The notes: generated from the letters alone by a model not told the origin. A DNA stretch of 57,646 bases from DASZYT01 sp035545275 (GCA_035545275.1 DASZYT010000006.1:1-57646), one strand, 5' to 3'. Numbered from the stretch's first letter, positions 15,544 through 24,341 are shown. Numbers and translations are program-made.

Positions 15544-17619
15544 TTAAGAATTCTTGTTGAGTTTGCTGGGCCACCACGTTCGCCTCCCCAATGCCACTAC
15601 CAGGGCAGGTACCAAAATGGAGCGCACGATTAATGTGTCAAGCAATATGCCAAACGCCACTGCGAAGCCAACTTCGGTGAGGGTAACAATGGGTAGCTGG
15701 GCTAGTGAAGCAAAGGTACCGGCCAGCACGCAGCCAGCAGCCGTAATGACTCCGCCCGTGACGGCCAAGGCGCGCAGCATGCCCGGGCGCGTACCCTGTA
15801 GGGCTGCCTCCTGGCGGGCTCGGTCCATCAGAAATATGTTGTAATCCACGCCCAGTGCCACCAAAAAGAGGAAGATGTACAACGGCAGAGCCGGGTCGAC
15901 TCCTGAAAAGCCAAAGGCGTGCTTAAACATAAAGGCGCTGAAGCCAAACGAAGCGGCAAACGACAAGACCACCGTGCCCAGAAGTAGTAGGGGGGCTGTG
16001 AGCGCGCGAAGCAATATGCCCAGCACGATCCCCACGACGAGCAAAATGAGGGGCATGACAACTTTGTTATCACGCAAGGCCGCATCACTAATGTCCATAT
16101 AGAGGGCTTGTGGACCGCCGACCAGGGCACTCGGCGCGCTAGCGCTTAGCCGGTCCCGAACGGTGCGGATGATTTGAAAAGCCTTGTCACTATAAGGATC
16201 GGGGCTCAATATGGCGCTAAAGGCAGTATCGTTGCCTACTTTCGAGTGTGGCAGAACAGTTGCAACGCCTTCGGTGTGCGCGACCGTCTTTAGGGCGCTT
16301 TCTGCCTGGGTACCATTTGGTACGACGATGGTAAGTGGTGCCGTCTCGCCAGCCGGGAAATGAGCCGCCAGGTTGTTCTGGCCCTGTACGGACGGCGGGT
16401 TACCGCGCAGGCTATCCAGTGGGTTCGCATTGAGATTGAGCTGCGCCAACCCCAAGCCCATAACGAGCAGCATCATGACGGTGATAGTGGCTATCGGCAA
16501 CGGCCGTTTGGCAATACGTGTCCCGGCATGTCGCCACAGGCGAGCTCCAGCAAATGGTTCGCCGTCGGCCTTGGGTGCGCGCGGCCACAACAGCCACTTG
16601 CCGCCCACGAGCAATATAGCCGGGAAAAACGTCATTTGTACCAACCATGCAAATACAATGCCAGTGGCTCCGATGGGCCCCAATCCGCGTGAGGAGCCGA
16701 GGCTGGCAGCGAGCATGGCAAGCAACCCCACGATCACGGTGCCGGCCGAAGCGGTAACGGCCTCAAACGTGCGGCGCAAGGCCCGCGCCATAGCCTCGTG
16801 GCGATCGGGATGGAGGTGTAACTCTTCGCGGTAGCGGCTTAAGATGAGCAGTGCATAGTCAGTGGCCGCACCAAACACCAGCACAATGAGGATGCTGGTG
16901 GACAAGCTGTCGACAGTCAGGCCCGCTTTGCCCAGGCCATAGACGGCGGCGCGGGCGGCTTCGGTAGCAAAGCCTGCCGCAACCAGCGGCACTAGCCACA
17001 AAATAGGGCTGCGGTAAATGATAAGCAGCAGGATGGTGACGATAATTCCCGATGTGATGATAAGCTTGGTGTCGGCGTTGGCACCGCCACTGTCAGCATC
17101 GATAGCCAGATCGCCTGTTACTTTGACGTCAAGGCGACTCGGCACTGATGTGAGCGCCTGGCGCAGGGGTGGTATAACCTGCGTGGAATAGGTCTGGTTA
17201 TGACGCGGCCGGTTGAACTCGACAGTAAAGAATGCTGCCTGACGGTCTTTGGAATAGATAATGGGCGTGACGTCTTGCTGCCCGGACAAGTGCAGCCCGT
17301 CTACTTTGGCGCGGGCGGCCTGTATGGAGTGTACGTCCTGAGGGTTCAAGCCGGCATTGTCGGTAAATACCACCACGGCTTCGGCCAGCAAAGTCTTGTT
17401 GTGCGTGGCGGCAGTCAGGTTCGCTACCTTGGTCGACTGCGCCTTGGCCGGCAAAAAGGTGGACTGGTCGGTGGTAATGACGTCATTGAGCCGGTTGGCG
17501 AGCGGCACCGCCACCATCATCCCGACAAGCCACAACAGCAACACCAGCCATTTGCTGCGGCGCAAAAATGTGCCGAGTTTCGTGGGCGTGTCTGGTGGGG
17601 GAGTAGTGGCTGTTTTCAC
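15544..17619 (-). CDS. MMPL/RND-type membrane transporter
   Basis: 691 residues in two homologous halves. Each half has one N-terminal helix, a large extracytoplasmic domain and about five clustered helices. First half: helix WLVLLLWLVGMMVAVPLA and core VFGAATDYALLILSRYREEL. Second half: VALGVDYNIFLMDRARQEA. These GxxxDY-type motifs in the transmembrane region are the proton-relay signature of MMPL exporters, which carry lipids or drugs, mostly in Actinobacteria. The start is GTG 17619, but AAGGA directly abuts it, which is too close for a normal Shine-Dalgarno, so initiation is uncertain. Confidence 0.9.
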   Translation of the reverse strand: MKTATTPPPDTPTKLGTFLRRSKWLVLLLWLVGMMVAVPLANRLNDVITTDQSTFLPAKAQSTKVANLTAATHNKTLLAEAVVVFTDNAGLNPQDVHSIQAARAKVDGLHLSGQQDVTPIIYSKDRQAAFFTVEFNRPRHNQTYSTQVIPPLRQALTSVPSRLDVKVTGDLAIDADSGGANADTKLIITSGIIVTILLLIIYRSPILWLVPLVAAGFATEAARAAVYGLGKAGLTVDSLSTSILIVLVFGAATDYALLILSRYREELHLHPDRHEAMARALRRTFEAVTASAGTVIVGLLAMLAASLGSSRGLGPIGATGIVFAWLVQMTFFPAILLVGGKWLLWPRAPKADGEPFAGARLWRHAGTRIAKRPLPIATITVMMLLVMGLGLAQLNLNANPLDSLRGNPPSVQGQNNLAAHFPAGETAPLTIVVPNGTQAESALKTVAHTEGVATVLPHSKVGNDTAFSAILSPDPYSDKAFQIIRTVRDRLSASAPSALVGGPQALYMDISDAALRDNKVVMPLILLVVGIVLGILLRALTAPLLLLGTVVLSFAASFGFSAFMFKHAFGFSGVDPALPLYIFLFLVALGVDYNIFLMDRARQEAALQGTRPGMLRALAVTGGVITAAGCVLAGTFASLAQLPIVTLTEVGFAVAFGILLDTLIVRSILVPALVVALGRRTWWPSKLNKNS

Positions 17620-17769
17620 TCCTTAACCATACCGTGTAGTCTATGCGGGCGCAACATGCTTTTGCTCACGTGTGTGTAGCAGACAAGACAATAATATATC
17701 TAACTGCCAGGAGGCCGCTTACCGTATAGAGTAATACCTGCCATATTAACTAAGTAGTAAGGAGGTACT

Positions 17770-17907
17770 ATGGCAACTCGAAAACGTAATGCAAACCGTG
17801 GCCTAGCTAGCGCCGATGAACAAACCCGTGAAGAAGTAGCACGCAAAGGCGGCAAGGCCTATCACGAAAAACGAGGCCAGCACGGCAGTGACGATAGCTC
17901 AGCGTAA
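17770..17907 (+). CDS. KGG-motif stress-induced protein
   Basis: A 45-residue hydrophilic protein, MATRKRNANRG ... EEVARKGGKAYHEKRGQHG, with one ARKGG...H motif. It belongs to the YciG/GsiB/con-10 type of small general-stress proteins, which are usually made on starvation or desiccation. AAGGAGG lies 5 nt before ATG. An intrinsic terminator follows. The gene stands alone between two efflux genes. Confidence 0.8.
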   Translation: MATRKRNANRGLASADEQTREEVARKGGKAYHEKRGQHGSDDSSA

Positions 17908-17940
17908 GAGCCCGTTGTAACACGTCCCACTCACACCCAA

Positions 17941-17965
17941 AGCCCCGCCAAAACGCGGGGCTTTT
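17941..17965 (+). terminator. Intrinsic terminator after the KGG gene
   Basis: AGCCCCGC, loop CAAAAC, GCGGGGCT, then TTTT: an 8-bp perfect stem. It lies in the 60-nt gap between two converging genes and can work for both. Confidence 0.85.
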
Positions 17966-17968
17966 ACT

Positions 17969-19522
17969 TTACTGGGTTAAGGCAGGTTGAGGTGAGCGAA
18001 AACTAAGCCAGGCAACCACTCCTGCGCCCAGCAAAATACCTCCCGCTAGCCGGAGTGCAATGTCGAGCCCATTACCAAATGCCTGATAGGCTGCCGTAGT
18101 GGCTTGCTGCACGATTTCGGGATGGTTCAAAATGGCACTCGTGGACACGTGCGCGTTCGCGGGCAGGTTACCGCCATGGGTAAGGGCATATATAACAAGC
18201 GACTGAAAATCGTGCGGTAAGCCCAAGGCTTGTAAACGATCGGCTAATTTTGTGGTAAGTTGCCCATTTACAATAGTGCCCAAAATAGCCACCCCAAAAA
18301 CGCCGCCCAGCTCTCGGAACATATTTACCGTCGAAGCAGCCATGCCCGAACGCTCAGGTGGCACAATGGTAAGTACCAAGGAAGTTGCCGTTACCAATGT
18401 CATGCCAAAGCCCAGGCCGGTTATGCCAAGCGACCAGGCTAACGCTCCAGTGCCCACGGTGGGAGTGAGCACCATATCTACCAAAAACATGCCGGCGCCC
18501 GCTAGTACACATCCCACCACCGTGGGTACGGCGGGGCCACTCCTGGCTACCCATCGTCCTGTAAAGGACGCCGCCAGGGCCATGGCCGCTGCCATGGTCA
18601 GAAAGGATACGGCGATGCGGTAGCCGGAAAACCCGGCAATGATGGCCAGGTAGAGCGTCGTAAAGAAAAATATGGCAAACACACCAAAATTGGTAGCAAA
18701 CGCTACAATGTTGGCGCCGGTAAAGGCCGGTTTGCGGAAGAATTTCAGCTTGAGCACCGGATCCGCCGCTCGGCGCTCGTGCAAGATAAATTCCAGCAGC
18801 GTGACTGCCGAGAGTATAAATAGCATCACGATCCACCACGTGCGATAGCCGGCTGTCTCGCCACGAATAACGGCATAGGTCGACATGCCGAGTGCGAGTG
18901 CCCCGAGCAGCAAGCCGCGGATGTCCAGCCGCCGTCCCTGTGGGTCGGCATTTTCGGGCAATACTTTAAGCCCGGCAATAAATACCGCCACACCAAAAAT
19001 GAGGTTGAACGTAAAGATTTCCCGCCAGCTGGCCGCGCTTACGATGGCGCCCCCTATAATGGGTCCAAAAGCCAAGGCTACGCCGGAAACAGCTGCCCAC
19101 ACACCGAGTGCCTGGGCGCGTTGCTGCCGATCGGGGTATATGTGCCGAATCATCGAAAGGGTACCGGGTTCACTGGCTGCCGCGCCCACGCCCATCACAA
19201 TACGGCCTAGGGTCAGAATACCAGCAGAAGGAGCCGTCATGGCTATGGCCGAGCCGACTGAAAAGAGTGCCACCCCGCCCAGCATCACCTTCTTGCGCCC
19301 AAATATATCACCTAACGTACCACCGGTAAGCATCAGAGCGGCAAAGACCAGCATGTAGCTATCGACTACCCACTGTAGTGTCTGTACGCCGGCGTTCAAA
19401 TCGGTTTGGATGCCGGCCAGGACGACGCTCACGATGGTGTTATCGAGAAAGGTCAAAAATAGGATAGTGCTCAGGGTGGCAAGCGCCCAGTTGCGACCAG
19501 CTGGCGGAGAGGGTAGGGCCAT
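17969..19522 (-). CDS. MFS efflux transporter, 14-TM DHA2 family
   Basis: 517 residues with about 14 membrane helices. TM1 has FLDNTIVSVVLAGIQTDL; motif A is GTLGDIFGRKKVMLGG; TM5 region has LAFGPIIGGAIVSAASWREIF. It is a second drug-type proton antiporter, distinct from the one at 13408-15012. AAAGGA lies upstream of ATG. No regulator is adjacent. Confidence 0.92.
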   Translation of the reverse strand: MALPSPPAGRNWALATLSTILFLTFLDNTIVSVVLAGIQTDLNAGVQTLQWVVDSYMLVFAALMLTGGTLGDIFGRKKVMLGGVALFSVGSAIAMTAPSAGILTLGRIVMGVGAAASEPGTLSMIRHIYPDRQQRAQALGVWAAVSGVALAFGPIIGGAIVSAASWREIFTFNLIFGVAVFIAGLKVLPENADPQGRRLDIRGLLLGALALGMSTYAVIRGETAGYRTWWIVMLFILSAVTLLEFILHERRAADPVLKLKFFRKPAFTGANIVAFATNFGVFAIFFFTTLYLAIIAGFSGYRIAVSFLTMAAAMALAASFTGRWVARSGPAVPTVVGCVLAGAGMFLVDMVLTPTVGTGALAWSLGITGLGFGMTLVTATSLVLTIVPPERSGMAASTVNMFRELGGVFGVAILGTIVNGQLTTKLADRLQALGLPHDFQSLVIYALTHGGNLPANAHVSTSAILNHPEIVQQATTAAYQAFGNGLDIALRLAGGILLGAGVVAWLSFRSPQPALTQ

Positions 19523-19545
19523 CTATACGTTCCTTTGGCTGGTTA

Positions 19546-20088
19546 TTACTGCGCGGTGGAAGGGCTGGTCTGAGTTTGTGTGTTGGTTTGCGTTTGGGTT
19601 TGGGTGCCGGCGGGGCAGTTGGGTGGCGTACTGCCGGAAAGCGCCAGCAGGCTACAGAAGGCTGCATCGCTTACTTTCCAGGCACTGCCTACCAAGACAG
19701 CTTTGCCTGTTTGGTTACTGAGCGTAGCCTTGCCGTTGATGTAAATGGTGTAGGTGACGGTAGCAGTGTTGCCGTTCACGCTCACGTCAGACACGGTCAC
19801 CGTGGTGGCTTTGGCGGTCGGCGATTGCGCTTGGGCTTGGATGGTCTGCGCGTACTGCTGACCATTTTGCAGCAGGGTCATCTTGTCTTGAGCTGAGGTG
19901 GAGCCGTTAAAAAACTTCACCCAGTTGGTACTAATTTGTTCCTTGGCGGCCGTTTGCGCATTGGTCGTGGGCGTAGTGGTAGATGTCTTGGTGTTATTGG
20001 TATCATTCCCACCACTGAACCACCAGGCTGCAAAACCTGCACCCGCTAAGACTACTATGACGAGCAGCGTTATCCAGAATTTTTTCAT
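19546..20088 (-). CDS. Membrane-anchored MTB12-like secreted protein
   Basis: 180 residues. An uncleaved or cleaved N-terminal helix (WITLLVIVVLAGAGFAAWWF) leads to a Thr/Asn-rich linker and an NTF2-like domain: NWVKFFNGSTSAQDKMTLLQNGQQY, a pattern known from the mycobacterial low-molecular-weight antigen MTB12. A Cys pair and a repeated TQTQTQTNTQ tail end the protein. There is no lipobox. Function of the family is unknown. GGAGGG precedes ATG 20088. It shares a 154-nt upstream region with the divergent gene at 20243. Confidence 0.7.
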   Translation of the reverse strand: MKKFWITLLVIVVLAGAGFAAWWFSGGNDTNNTKTSTTTPTTNAQTAAKEQISTNWVKFFNGSTSAQDKMTLLQNGQQYAQTIQAQAQSPTAKATTVTVSDVSVNGNTATVTYTIYINGKATLSNQTGKAVLVGSAWKVSDAAFCSLLALSGSTPPNCPAGTQTQTQTNTQTQTSPSTAQ

Positions 20089-20118
20089 ATATCCCTCCTT
20101 CTTCGGTTAACTACGGTT

Positions 20119-20137
20119 GACGGCTTATCATGCCGTC
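20119..20137. promoter_or_regulatory. Inverted repeat in a divergent intergenic region
   Basis: GACGGC-ttatcat-GCCGTC lies between the divergent genes ending their leaders at 20088 and 20243. It is a candidate operator; no regulator is known. Confidence 0.35.
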
Positions 20138-20242
20138 CGAGCAGTTTATCTTCACGCTACACCTCGCGGTGCCGCTTCGTATATTAAAAATCCTACACTC
20201 CAAGCTAGCCAAGCGATGTGGCAGAGGTGCATAATACTGCTT

Positions 20243-20575
20243 ATGGCAAAACCAACGCCGCGCCGCTCTCCATCCCGGTGGCAGCCAGCCCCACCCGCCC
20301 ATCTGATACCGCGGGGCAAGGTTGTCTTGTTGGTAGTAGTGGCGATGCTGGTGGCCATACTGGGCACGGACTTTTTCGATAAAGTGCACTACAACAATCA
20401 GTTAACGCACCTCAATCATGAGTACGGTGTGCTACAGGATACTGAGGCCCAAGAACATGCTGATTTGAAATTCGTTGTTCAAAACTACCCCTCCTCACTC
20501 AACTGCTATCAGTTGCTGTCACCGTACGCACAGCAGCTATGCCAACAGCACAATAGCACGCTTAGCAATCAGTAA
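20243..20575 (+). CDS. Small single-pass membrane protein
   Basis: 110 residues: a basic Pro-rich cytoplasmic start (KPTPRRSPSRWQPAPPAH), one membrane helix (VVLLVVVAMLVAILGTDFF) and an extracytoplasmic part with two cysteines that could form a disulfide. The overall layout resembles septum-type FtsL/DivIC proteins, but no specific motif supports that. ATG 20243 was chosen because a GCATAAT box (20230-20235) lies 7 nt upstream; the longer frame from 20117 would begin before the promoter. Confidence 0.6.
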   Translation: MAKPTPRRSPSRWQPAPPAHLIPRGKVVLLVVVAMLVAILGTDFFDKVHYNNQLTHLNHEYGVLQDTEAQEHADLKFVVQNYPSSLNCYQLLSPYAQQLCQQHNSTLSNQ

Positions 20576-20811
20576 GCCTAGGTTAGGGCTGGCTTAACGC
20601 GGTCAGCTACCGCTACATCGTCAAAACGCTTATAGTTATTAAACAATTTGGGATTAATGTCAAATATACATCATTTCAATCTGTTCGAAGTGCCACCCCA
20701 AAAAATACTGTGGATAACTCGTTGACCGCCATATGAGCAAAGCTGTACCATCCACACCACAAGAGAAACGGTGGGAACTCTTCATAAACCATAACGGAGG
20801 GAAGAAGTTCC
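20576..20811. other. Non-coding gap with one DnaA box
   Basis: No gene seen. TGTGGATAA at 20709-20717 is a perfect DnaA box, but it is single. The stretch around it is A/T-rich and probably carries the promoter of the Asn-rich protein gene. Confidence 0.5.
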
Positions 20812-21756
20812 ATGGCAAGACTAAATGTAGCAGCCGACCAAAATATAAACCTCAACCTCAATCAACTAATGTTTGCATTTTTGGCGGTTATGCTCATTGC
20901 CGGAGCATTCCTTATCGTCGTACTCAACATGATCGTGAGCTCCAAGGTAAACGCGCTGAGCACGTATCAAAAGAACCCAGTAAGCGTTACTGCCCCTGTG
21001 CAGACCAACGAAGCGCCAACGGTATCATGCAGCGTTCCGACTACTACCACCAGCAGCACGGGCGGTAGTGCCTCAAGCTCAGCTGGCACTAGCTCGAGCC
21101 TGTACAACCCAAGTTTTGCAAAGTGGCTACCGTTTATCGGCACCTACAGCCCATCCAACTCTTCGGTTGTCAACACCACTACGACTGACAACTACACCTA
21201 CTACGACCACAGCTACAACACAACCAAGACTTCCAACACTCAGACCTGGACTTGGGACAACGGTAACAGCAAAACAGTCACCGTCACTAAAGACAACGGC
21301 AACACGCTGAACCTCAACAACGGTAACAACTACTCCCACGACAACGGCAACAGCAGTAGCACTACTACCAGCAACAGCAACACCCAGGCGTGGGACAACG
21401 GCAACAGCACCACCAACGTTACCAAGACCACTACCAACACCACCAACGTCCACGACAACGGTAACACTAACAACAGTGGCAACACTACCAGCACGAGCAA
21501 CACTCAGACCTGGAACCAGAACAACAACAGCAACCAGGGCAACACTAGCAACACCAGCAACACCAACGTGAGTGACAACGGCAACTCTAACGCCCAAAAC
21601 AACGGCAACAGCAGTAGCAACACTCAGAACCAGACTAACAACAACCAGAACAACAGCAACCAGGGCAACACCAGCAACAGCGGTAACGGCAATGGTAGCA
21701 ACGATGGCAACAACAGTGGCAACACTGACAGCCACAACTCGTCTAGCCTGCTCTAA
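20812..21756 (+). CDS. Asn/Thr/Ser/Gly-rich membrane-anchored surface protein
   Basis: 314 residues. After a short cytoplasmic start comes one helix (LMFAFLAVMLIAGAFLIVVLNMIV), then about 250 residues of extremely low complexity. The repeat units DNGN[ST], NTQTW and NSNQGNTSN recur many times. Asn is the commonest residue and charged residues are nearly absent apart from Asp in the repeat. No catalytic domain is present. Such a chain could be an extended surface fibre, a matrix polymer or an amyloid-prone protein; that is inference. GGAGGG lies 10 nt before ATG, and a terminator follows the gene. Confidence 0.75.
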   Translation: MARLNVAADQNINLNLNQLMFAFLAVMLIAGAFLIVVLNMIVSSKVNALSTYQKNPVSVTAPVQTNEAPTVSCSVPTTTTSSTGGSASSSAGTSSSLYNPSFAKWLPFIGTYSPSNSSVVNTTTTDNYTYYDHSYNTTKTSNTQTWTWDNGNSKTVTVTKDNGNTLNLNNGNNYSHDNGNSSSTTTSNSNTQAWDNGNSTTNVTKTTTNTTNVHDNGNTNNSGNTTSTSNTQTWNQNNNSNQGNTSNTSNTNVSDNGNSNAQNNGNSSSNTQNQTNNNQNNSNQGNTSNSGNGNGSNDGNNSGNTDSHNSSSLL

Positions 21757-21777
21757 TACACATACTCTATAAAAAGC

Positions 21778-21805
21778 AAAGCCCTCGCTTTACGCGGGGG
21801 CTTTT
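21778..21805 (+). terminator. Intrinsic terminator after the Asn-rich gene
   Basis: AAAGCCCTCGC, loop TTTAC, GCGGGGGCTTTT: an 8-bp stem with one G-U pair extended by A-U pairs, ending in a T run. Confidence 0.85.
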
Positions 21806-21835
21806 ATGTAATCATCGCTAAAAGAATGGGACTCG

Positions 21836-22162
21836 CTAATTGATATGTACTTCCAAAATTGAACGGATAAGAGACTGGACTACCGGATCTTGCTCGTTTA
21901 TCTTGTAAAATACCTCGCGGCCAATTTTACGCCGCTCTAGTACGGCTAAGCCCTCAAGCATTTTGAGGTGCTGTGAGGCGAGCGGGACGGTGATGTCGAG
22001 CAGCTCTGCCACTTCGCCCACATTTAGGTTGGTATTCTTGATGAACAGGCGGAACATGTTGCAACGATTCTGCTCGCCGAGCGCGTCAAACAGCACGTGC
22101 AGCCGATCGTCCGAGTCAGAGATGTACTTTTGAAGGGCGGATTTTTCTCTGGCGGTCAGCAT
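21836..22162 (-). CDS. ArsR/SmtB family transcriptional regulator
   Basis: 108 residues with the winged-helix core NVGEVAELLDITVPLASQHLKMLEGLAVLERRKIGREVFYKI. The metal-binding motif ELCVCDL of classical ArsR/SmtB is absent, so the signal is unknown. Its ATG follows the stop codon of the oxidoreductase gene directly (TAAATG), so the two are one transcriptional and translational unit. Confidence 0.88.
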   Translation of the reverse strand: MLTAREKSALQKYISDSDDRLHVLFDALGEQNRCNMFRLFIKNTNLNVGEVAELLDITVPLASQHLKMLEGLAVLERRKIGREVFYKINEQDPVVQSLIRSILEVHIN

Positions 22163-22855
22163 TTAGACTCCAGGATAACCCGGGAAGGCGTCGAAGCGCG
22201 AGTGCGGCTTGTCGAGCCCCATCGTTTCACGCAGGGTCACCTTGAACGCATCCGACATCGGCTCTGGCCCGGAGACGTAGTAGATGGGGTCGTCTAACTT
22301 CTGACCGAACTCGCGTAGCACCTGCTCATCAATTTTTTGATCGCCGATGAAATAGGTGATGTGAAAATTGTCGTGCGCGGCTGCGATAGCTTCCAGCTCG
22401 TCCTTAAACGGGATGTCATTCTCATCACGGTTGGCATACAGTAGCTCAACGTTGATGGGCTGGTTGTCGTGGTTGAGCTGGGCGAAAATAGACCGATAGG
22501 GTGTAATACCGATACCACCGGCCACAAAGATATGATTGCGATTTGCATCAGTAACGACGAAATCACCCTCGGGTGCATCGGCTTCAATCTGGTCACCGGG
22601 CTGCATGGCTGCCAGGGCGGTCTTGAAGGTACTGCTGCGTTCAGCGTTGAGGCGGGTCGTAATCTGCACGTTCTGCTCAAAGGGAGCGCTCGAAATGGTA
22701 AACCAACGCTCAATGCCCCGATCGTCGGGATCGGAGTGGGGCAGGGTATAGTGGATGTACTGTCCGGGCTGCCAGCTGAGGGGTTCCGGCGGGGTAAATA
22801 CGAAAGTCGTAATGTTGCTGAGTTCGTGGCGCTTTTCTTTGAGAGTGAGCTTCAT
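22163..22855 (-). CDS. FAD/NAD(P)-binding ferredoxin reductase-like oxidoreductase
   Basis: 230 residues. The FAD-binding half shows PGQYIHYTLPHSDPDDRGIERWFTISSAP, with the R-x-[YF]-[ST]-[IL]-[SA]-S flavin motif as RWFTISS. The NAD(P) half shows FVAGGIGITPYRSI and ends with YYVSGPEPM. No iron-sulfur domain is attached, so it needs a separate electron partner that is not visible here. ATG 22855 was preferred to 22876 because an AGG lies about 12 nt upstream and a GC-TATACT box further up. Confidence 0.88.
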   Translation of the reverse strand: MKLTLKEKRHELSNITTFVFTPPEPLSWQPGQYIHYTLPHSDPDDRGIERWFTISSAPFEQNVQITTRLNAERSSTFKTALAAMQPGDQIEADAPEGDFVVTDANRNHIFVAGGIGITPYRSIFAQLNHDNQPINVELLYANRDENDIPFKDELEAIAAAHDNFHITYFIGDQKIDEQVLREFGQKLDDPIYYVSGPEPMSDAFKVTLRETMGLDKPHSRFDAFPGYPGV

Positions 22856-22904
22856 ACTTAAATACCTGTTTAACAATTAAAGTATAGCACTTTCTCCATG
22901 GGGC

Positions 22905-22933
22905 TTGACAGCAACGAACGCTTCATATATCAT
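22905..22933 (+). promoter_or_regulatory. Promoter of the ArsR-SRPBCC operon
   Basis: TTGACA (22905-22910), 17-nt spacer, TATCAT (22928-22933), then 8 nt to ATG 22942. Transcription should begin at the start codon. Confidence 0.7.
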
Positions 22934-22951
22934 TCAACCAAATGGTTGAAT
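22932..22951. promoter_or_regulatory. Perfect ArsR operator overlapping the start codon
   Basis: ATTCAACCA-AA-TGGTTGAAT is a perfect 9-bp inverted repeat that spans the end of the -10 element, the predicted transcription start and the ATG of the ArsR gene. CAACC/GGTTG half-sites are typical of ArsR regulators paired with SRPBCC proteins. Confidence 0.8.
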
Positions 22952-23271
22952 ATACTTTACCGCTTGATGATATTTTTTCCTCACTGGCCGATCCGACCCG
23001 GCGGGATATTTTAAGCCGGCTCGTGATCCGTAGTTTGAATGTCGGCCAAATTGCCAAAGATTATGATATGTCGCTGGCCGCCGTCAGCAAACATTTAAAA
23101 GTAATGGAACACGCCAAACTCGTTATCAAACAGCGCCGCGGAAAGGAACACATTGTAAGCATCATGCCCGACACCATCAGGAATATCGACGAGTATCTGG
23201 ACTCGTACCGGCAGCTGTGGGAGCGCCGCTTGGATTCGTTGGAAGATTATTTAAATGAAACGGAGGAATAG
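22942..23271 (+). CDS. ArsR family repressor paired with an SRPBCC protein
   Basis: 109 residues. The winged helix reads DIFSSLADPTRRDILSRLV ... NVGQIAKDYDMSLAAVSKHLKVMEHAKLVIKQRRGKEHIVSI. LADPTRRDIL is the signature of the ArsR subgroup that is nearly always followed by an SRPBCC (AHSA1-like) gene. It should bind the palindrome that covers its own start codon and so repress both genes. The stop codon lies at the next gene's start. Confidence 0.92.
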   Translation: MVEYTLPLDDIFSSLADPTRRDILSRLVIRSLNVGQIAKDYDMSLAAVSKHLKVMEHAKLVIKQRRGKEHIVSIMPDTIRNIDEYLDSYRQLWERRLDSLEDYLNETEE

Positions 23272-23272
23272 C

Positions 23273-23758
23273 ATGTCAGACCAACCAGTAAAAGAGGTAA
23301 CGTTCGAACGTGAATATGACGCACCGATAGAGAAAGTCTGGCGCGCCTGGACCGACGCGGAGCAGCTAAAAAAGTGGTGGGGTCCGGACAATGTGACGAT
23401 CCCGGAGTGTGAAATCGACTTGCGGGTCGGCGGCCGGCTGTACATCGTCATGGAAGCGGATGAGTCGATGGGCGAGCTGAAGGGGACGCGCTGGCCGATG
23501 GAAGCCACCTTCACCGTCGTTGAAGAACCGTCAAAGTTATCCTATGATGCCAAAGCCTGGACTACGGGTGATGAAGAGGCGACGACCATTCAGACGACCA
23601 CCGACATTGCCTTCAGCGAAGAAAACGGCAAGACGAAACTCGTACTGACGGCTGCGATCCAGGCCGCAGGACCGCGGGCCGGCATGGCGGTCGAAGGCAT
23701 GAAGTACGGCTACAGCCAGCAGTTCGACAAACTAACTTACTTTTTAGCGGCATCATAG
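23273..23758 (+). CDS. SRPBCC (AHSA1-like) domain protein
   Basis: 161 residues. VTFEREYDAPIEKVWRAWTDAEQLKKWWGPDNVT is the conserved N-terminus of the AHSA1-type START/Bet v1 fold, and GMKYGYSQQFDKLTYFL is the C-terminal helix. The fold forms a hydrophobic ligand pocket; the ligand is unknown. ATG 23273 has GGAGGA 5 nt upstream, within the end of the ArsR gene, so the two form a tight operon. Confidence 0.92.
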   Translation: MSDQPVKEVTFEREYDAPIEKVWRAWTDAEQLKKWWGPDNVTIPECEIDLRVGGRLYIVMEADESMGELKGTRWPMEATFTVVEEPSKLSYDAKAWTTGDEEATTIQTTTDIAFSEENGKTKLVLTAAIQAAGPRAGMAVEGMKYGYSQQFDKLTYFLAAS

Positions 23759-23837
23759 TCGAGGTGTCCTAGGGGTAGGTTTGGCAAGGCGAGGGTGGTG
23801 CGATATACTTACATGAATAAAGTTAAGACAAAAAAGT

Positions 23838-24341
23838 ATGAAAAATCGCTTCCAACATTTCTCTACCAAAGTATCACTCTGGACCGGCTCCACGGCCGCC
23901 TTTGCTTTAGCGCTTGTACTGGTCGCTATCTGGCTGCTGGCCGGGCCATCGCTGCATTTTTCTAACACCTGGCTCATTGCTATCACCGTTGTTACCGATG
24001 TCATCATCTTTTTGATGGTGTTTTTAATGCAAAATACCCAAAACCGTGACAGTAAAGCTATCCAACTGAAGCTGAACGAGCTCATCGTGGCCGACCAAAA
24101 GGCGCGTGATACCTTCATTGGCCTGGAGAATTTGACCGATACCGAGCTGACCGAGCTGGATGAAGAGTTCAGGCGTTTGCTGTCCACGCTTGAAGTGGCG
24201 CCGGCCATGCATAAGCTGCACAAGCACATCGCTCACGAAAAAGAACGCCGGTTTAGTTTTCCCGAACAAGCAGAGCATTTGGTGGGTGCGCTTTTGAATC
24301 CATTCAACGGCACCAACAACACGCATCCAAAGAACAAGTGA
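23838..24341 (+). CDS. Low-affinity iron permease family membrane protein
   Basis: 167 residues. Two membrane helices (FALALVLVAIWLLAGPS and WLIAITVVTDVIIFLMVFLMQ) are followed by QNTQNRDSKAIQLKLNELIVA, the signature of the Fet4-like low-affinity iron permease family in bacteria. The soluble tail (about residues 75-165) has ENLTDTELTELDEEF. Iron transport by the bacterial members is assumed from the fungal protein, not proven. A TATACT box lies about 30 nt upstream. Confidence 0.85.
   Translation: MKNRFQHFSTKVSLWTGSTAAFALALVLVAIWLLAGPSLHFSNTWLIAITVVTDVIIFLMVFLMQNTQNRDSKAIQLKLNELIVADQKARDTFIGLENLTDTELTELDEEFRRLLSTLEVAPAMHKLHKHIAHEKERRFSFPEQAEHLVGALLNPFNGTNNTHPKNK

Noticed and set aside
20709..20717. 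Perfect DnaA box TGTGGATAA
   Set aside because: It is single, with no cluster of boxes, no A/T-rich unwinding region of note and no dnaA or dnaN nearby, so it does not mark an origin.
21000..21750. CRISPR-like repeats
   Set aside because: The repeated CAACGGCAAC-type DNA comes from codons of the DNGN protein repeats; spacing is irregular and the frame stays open.
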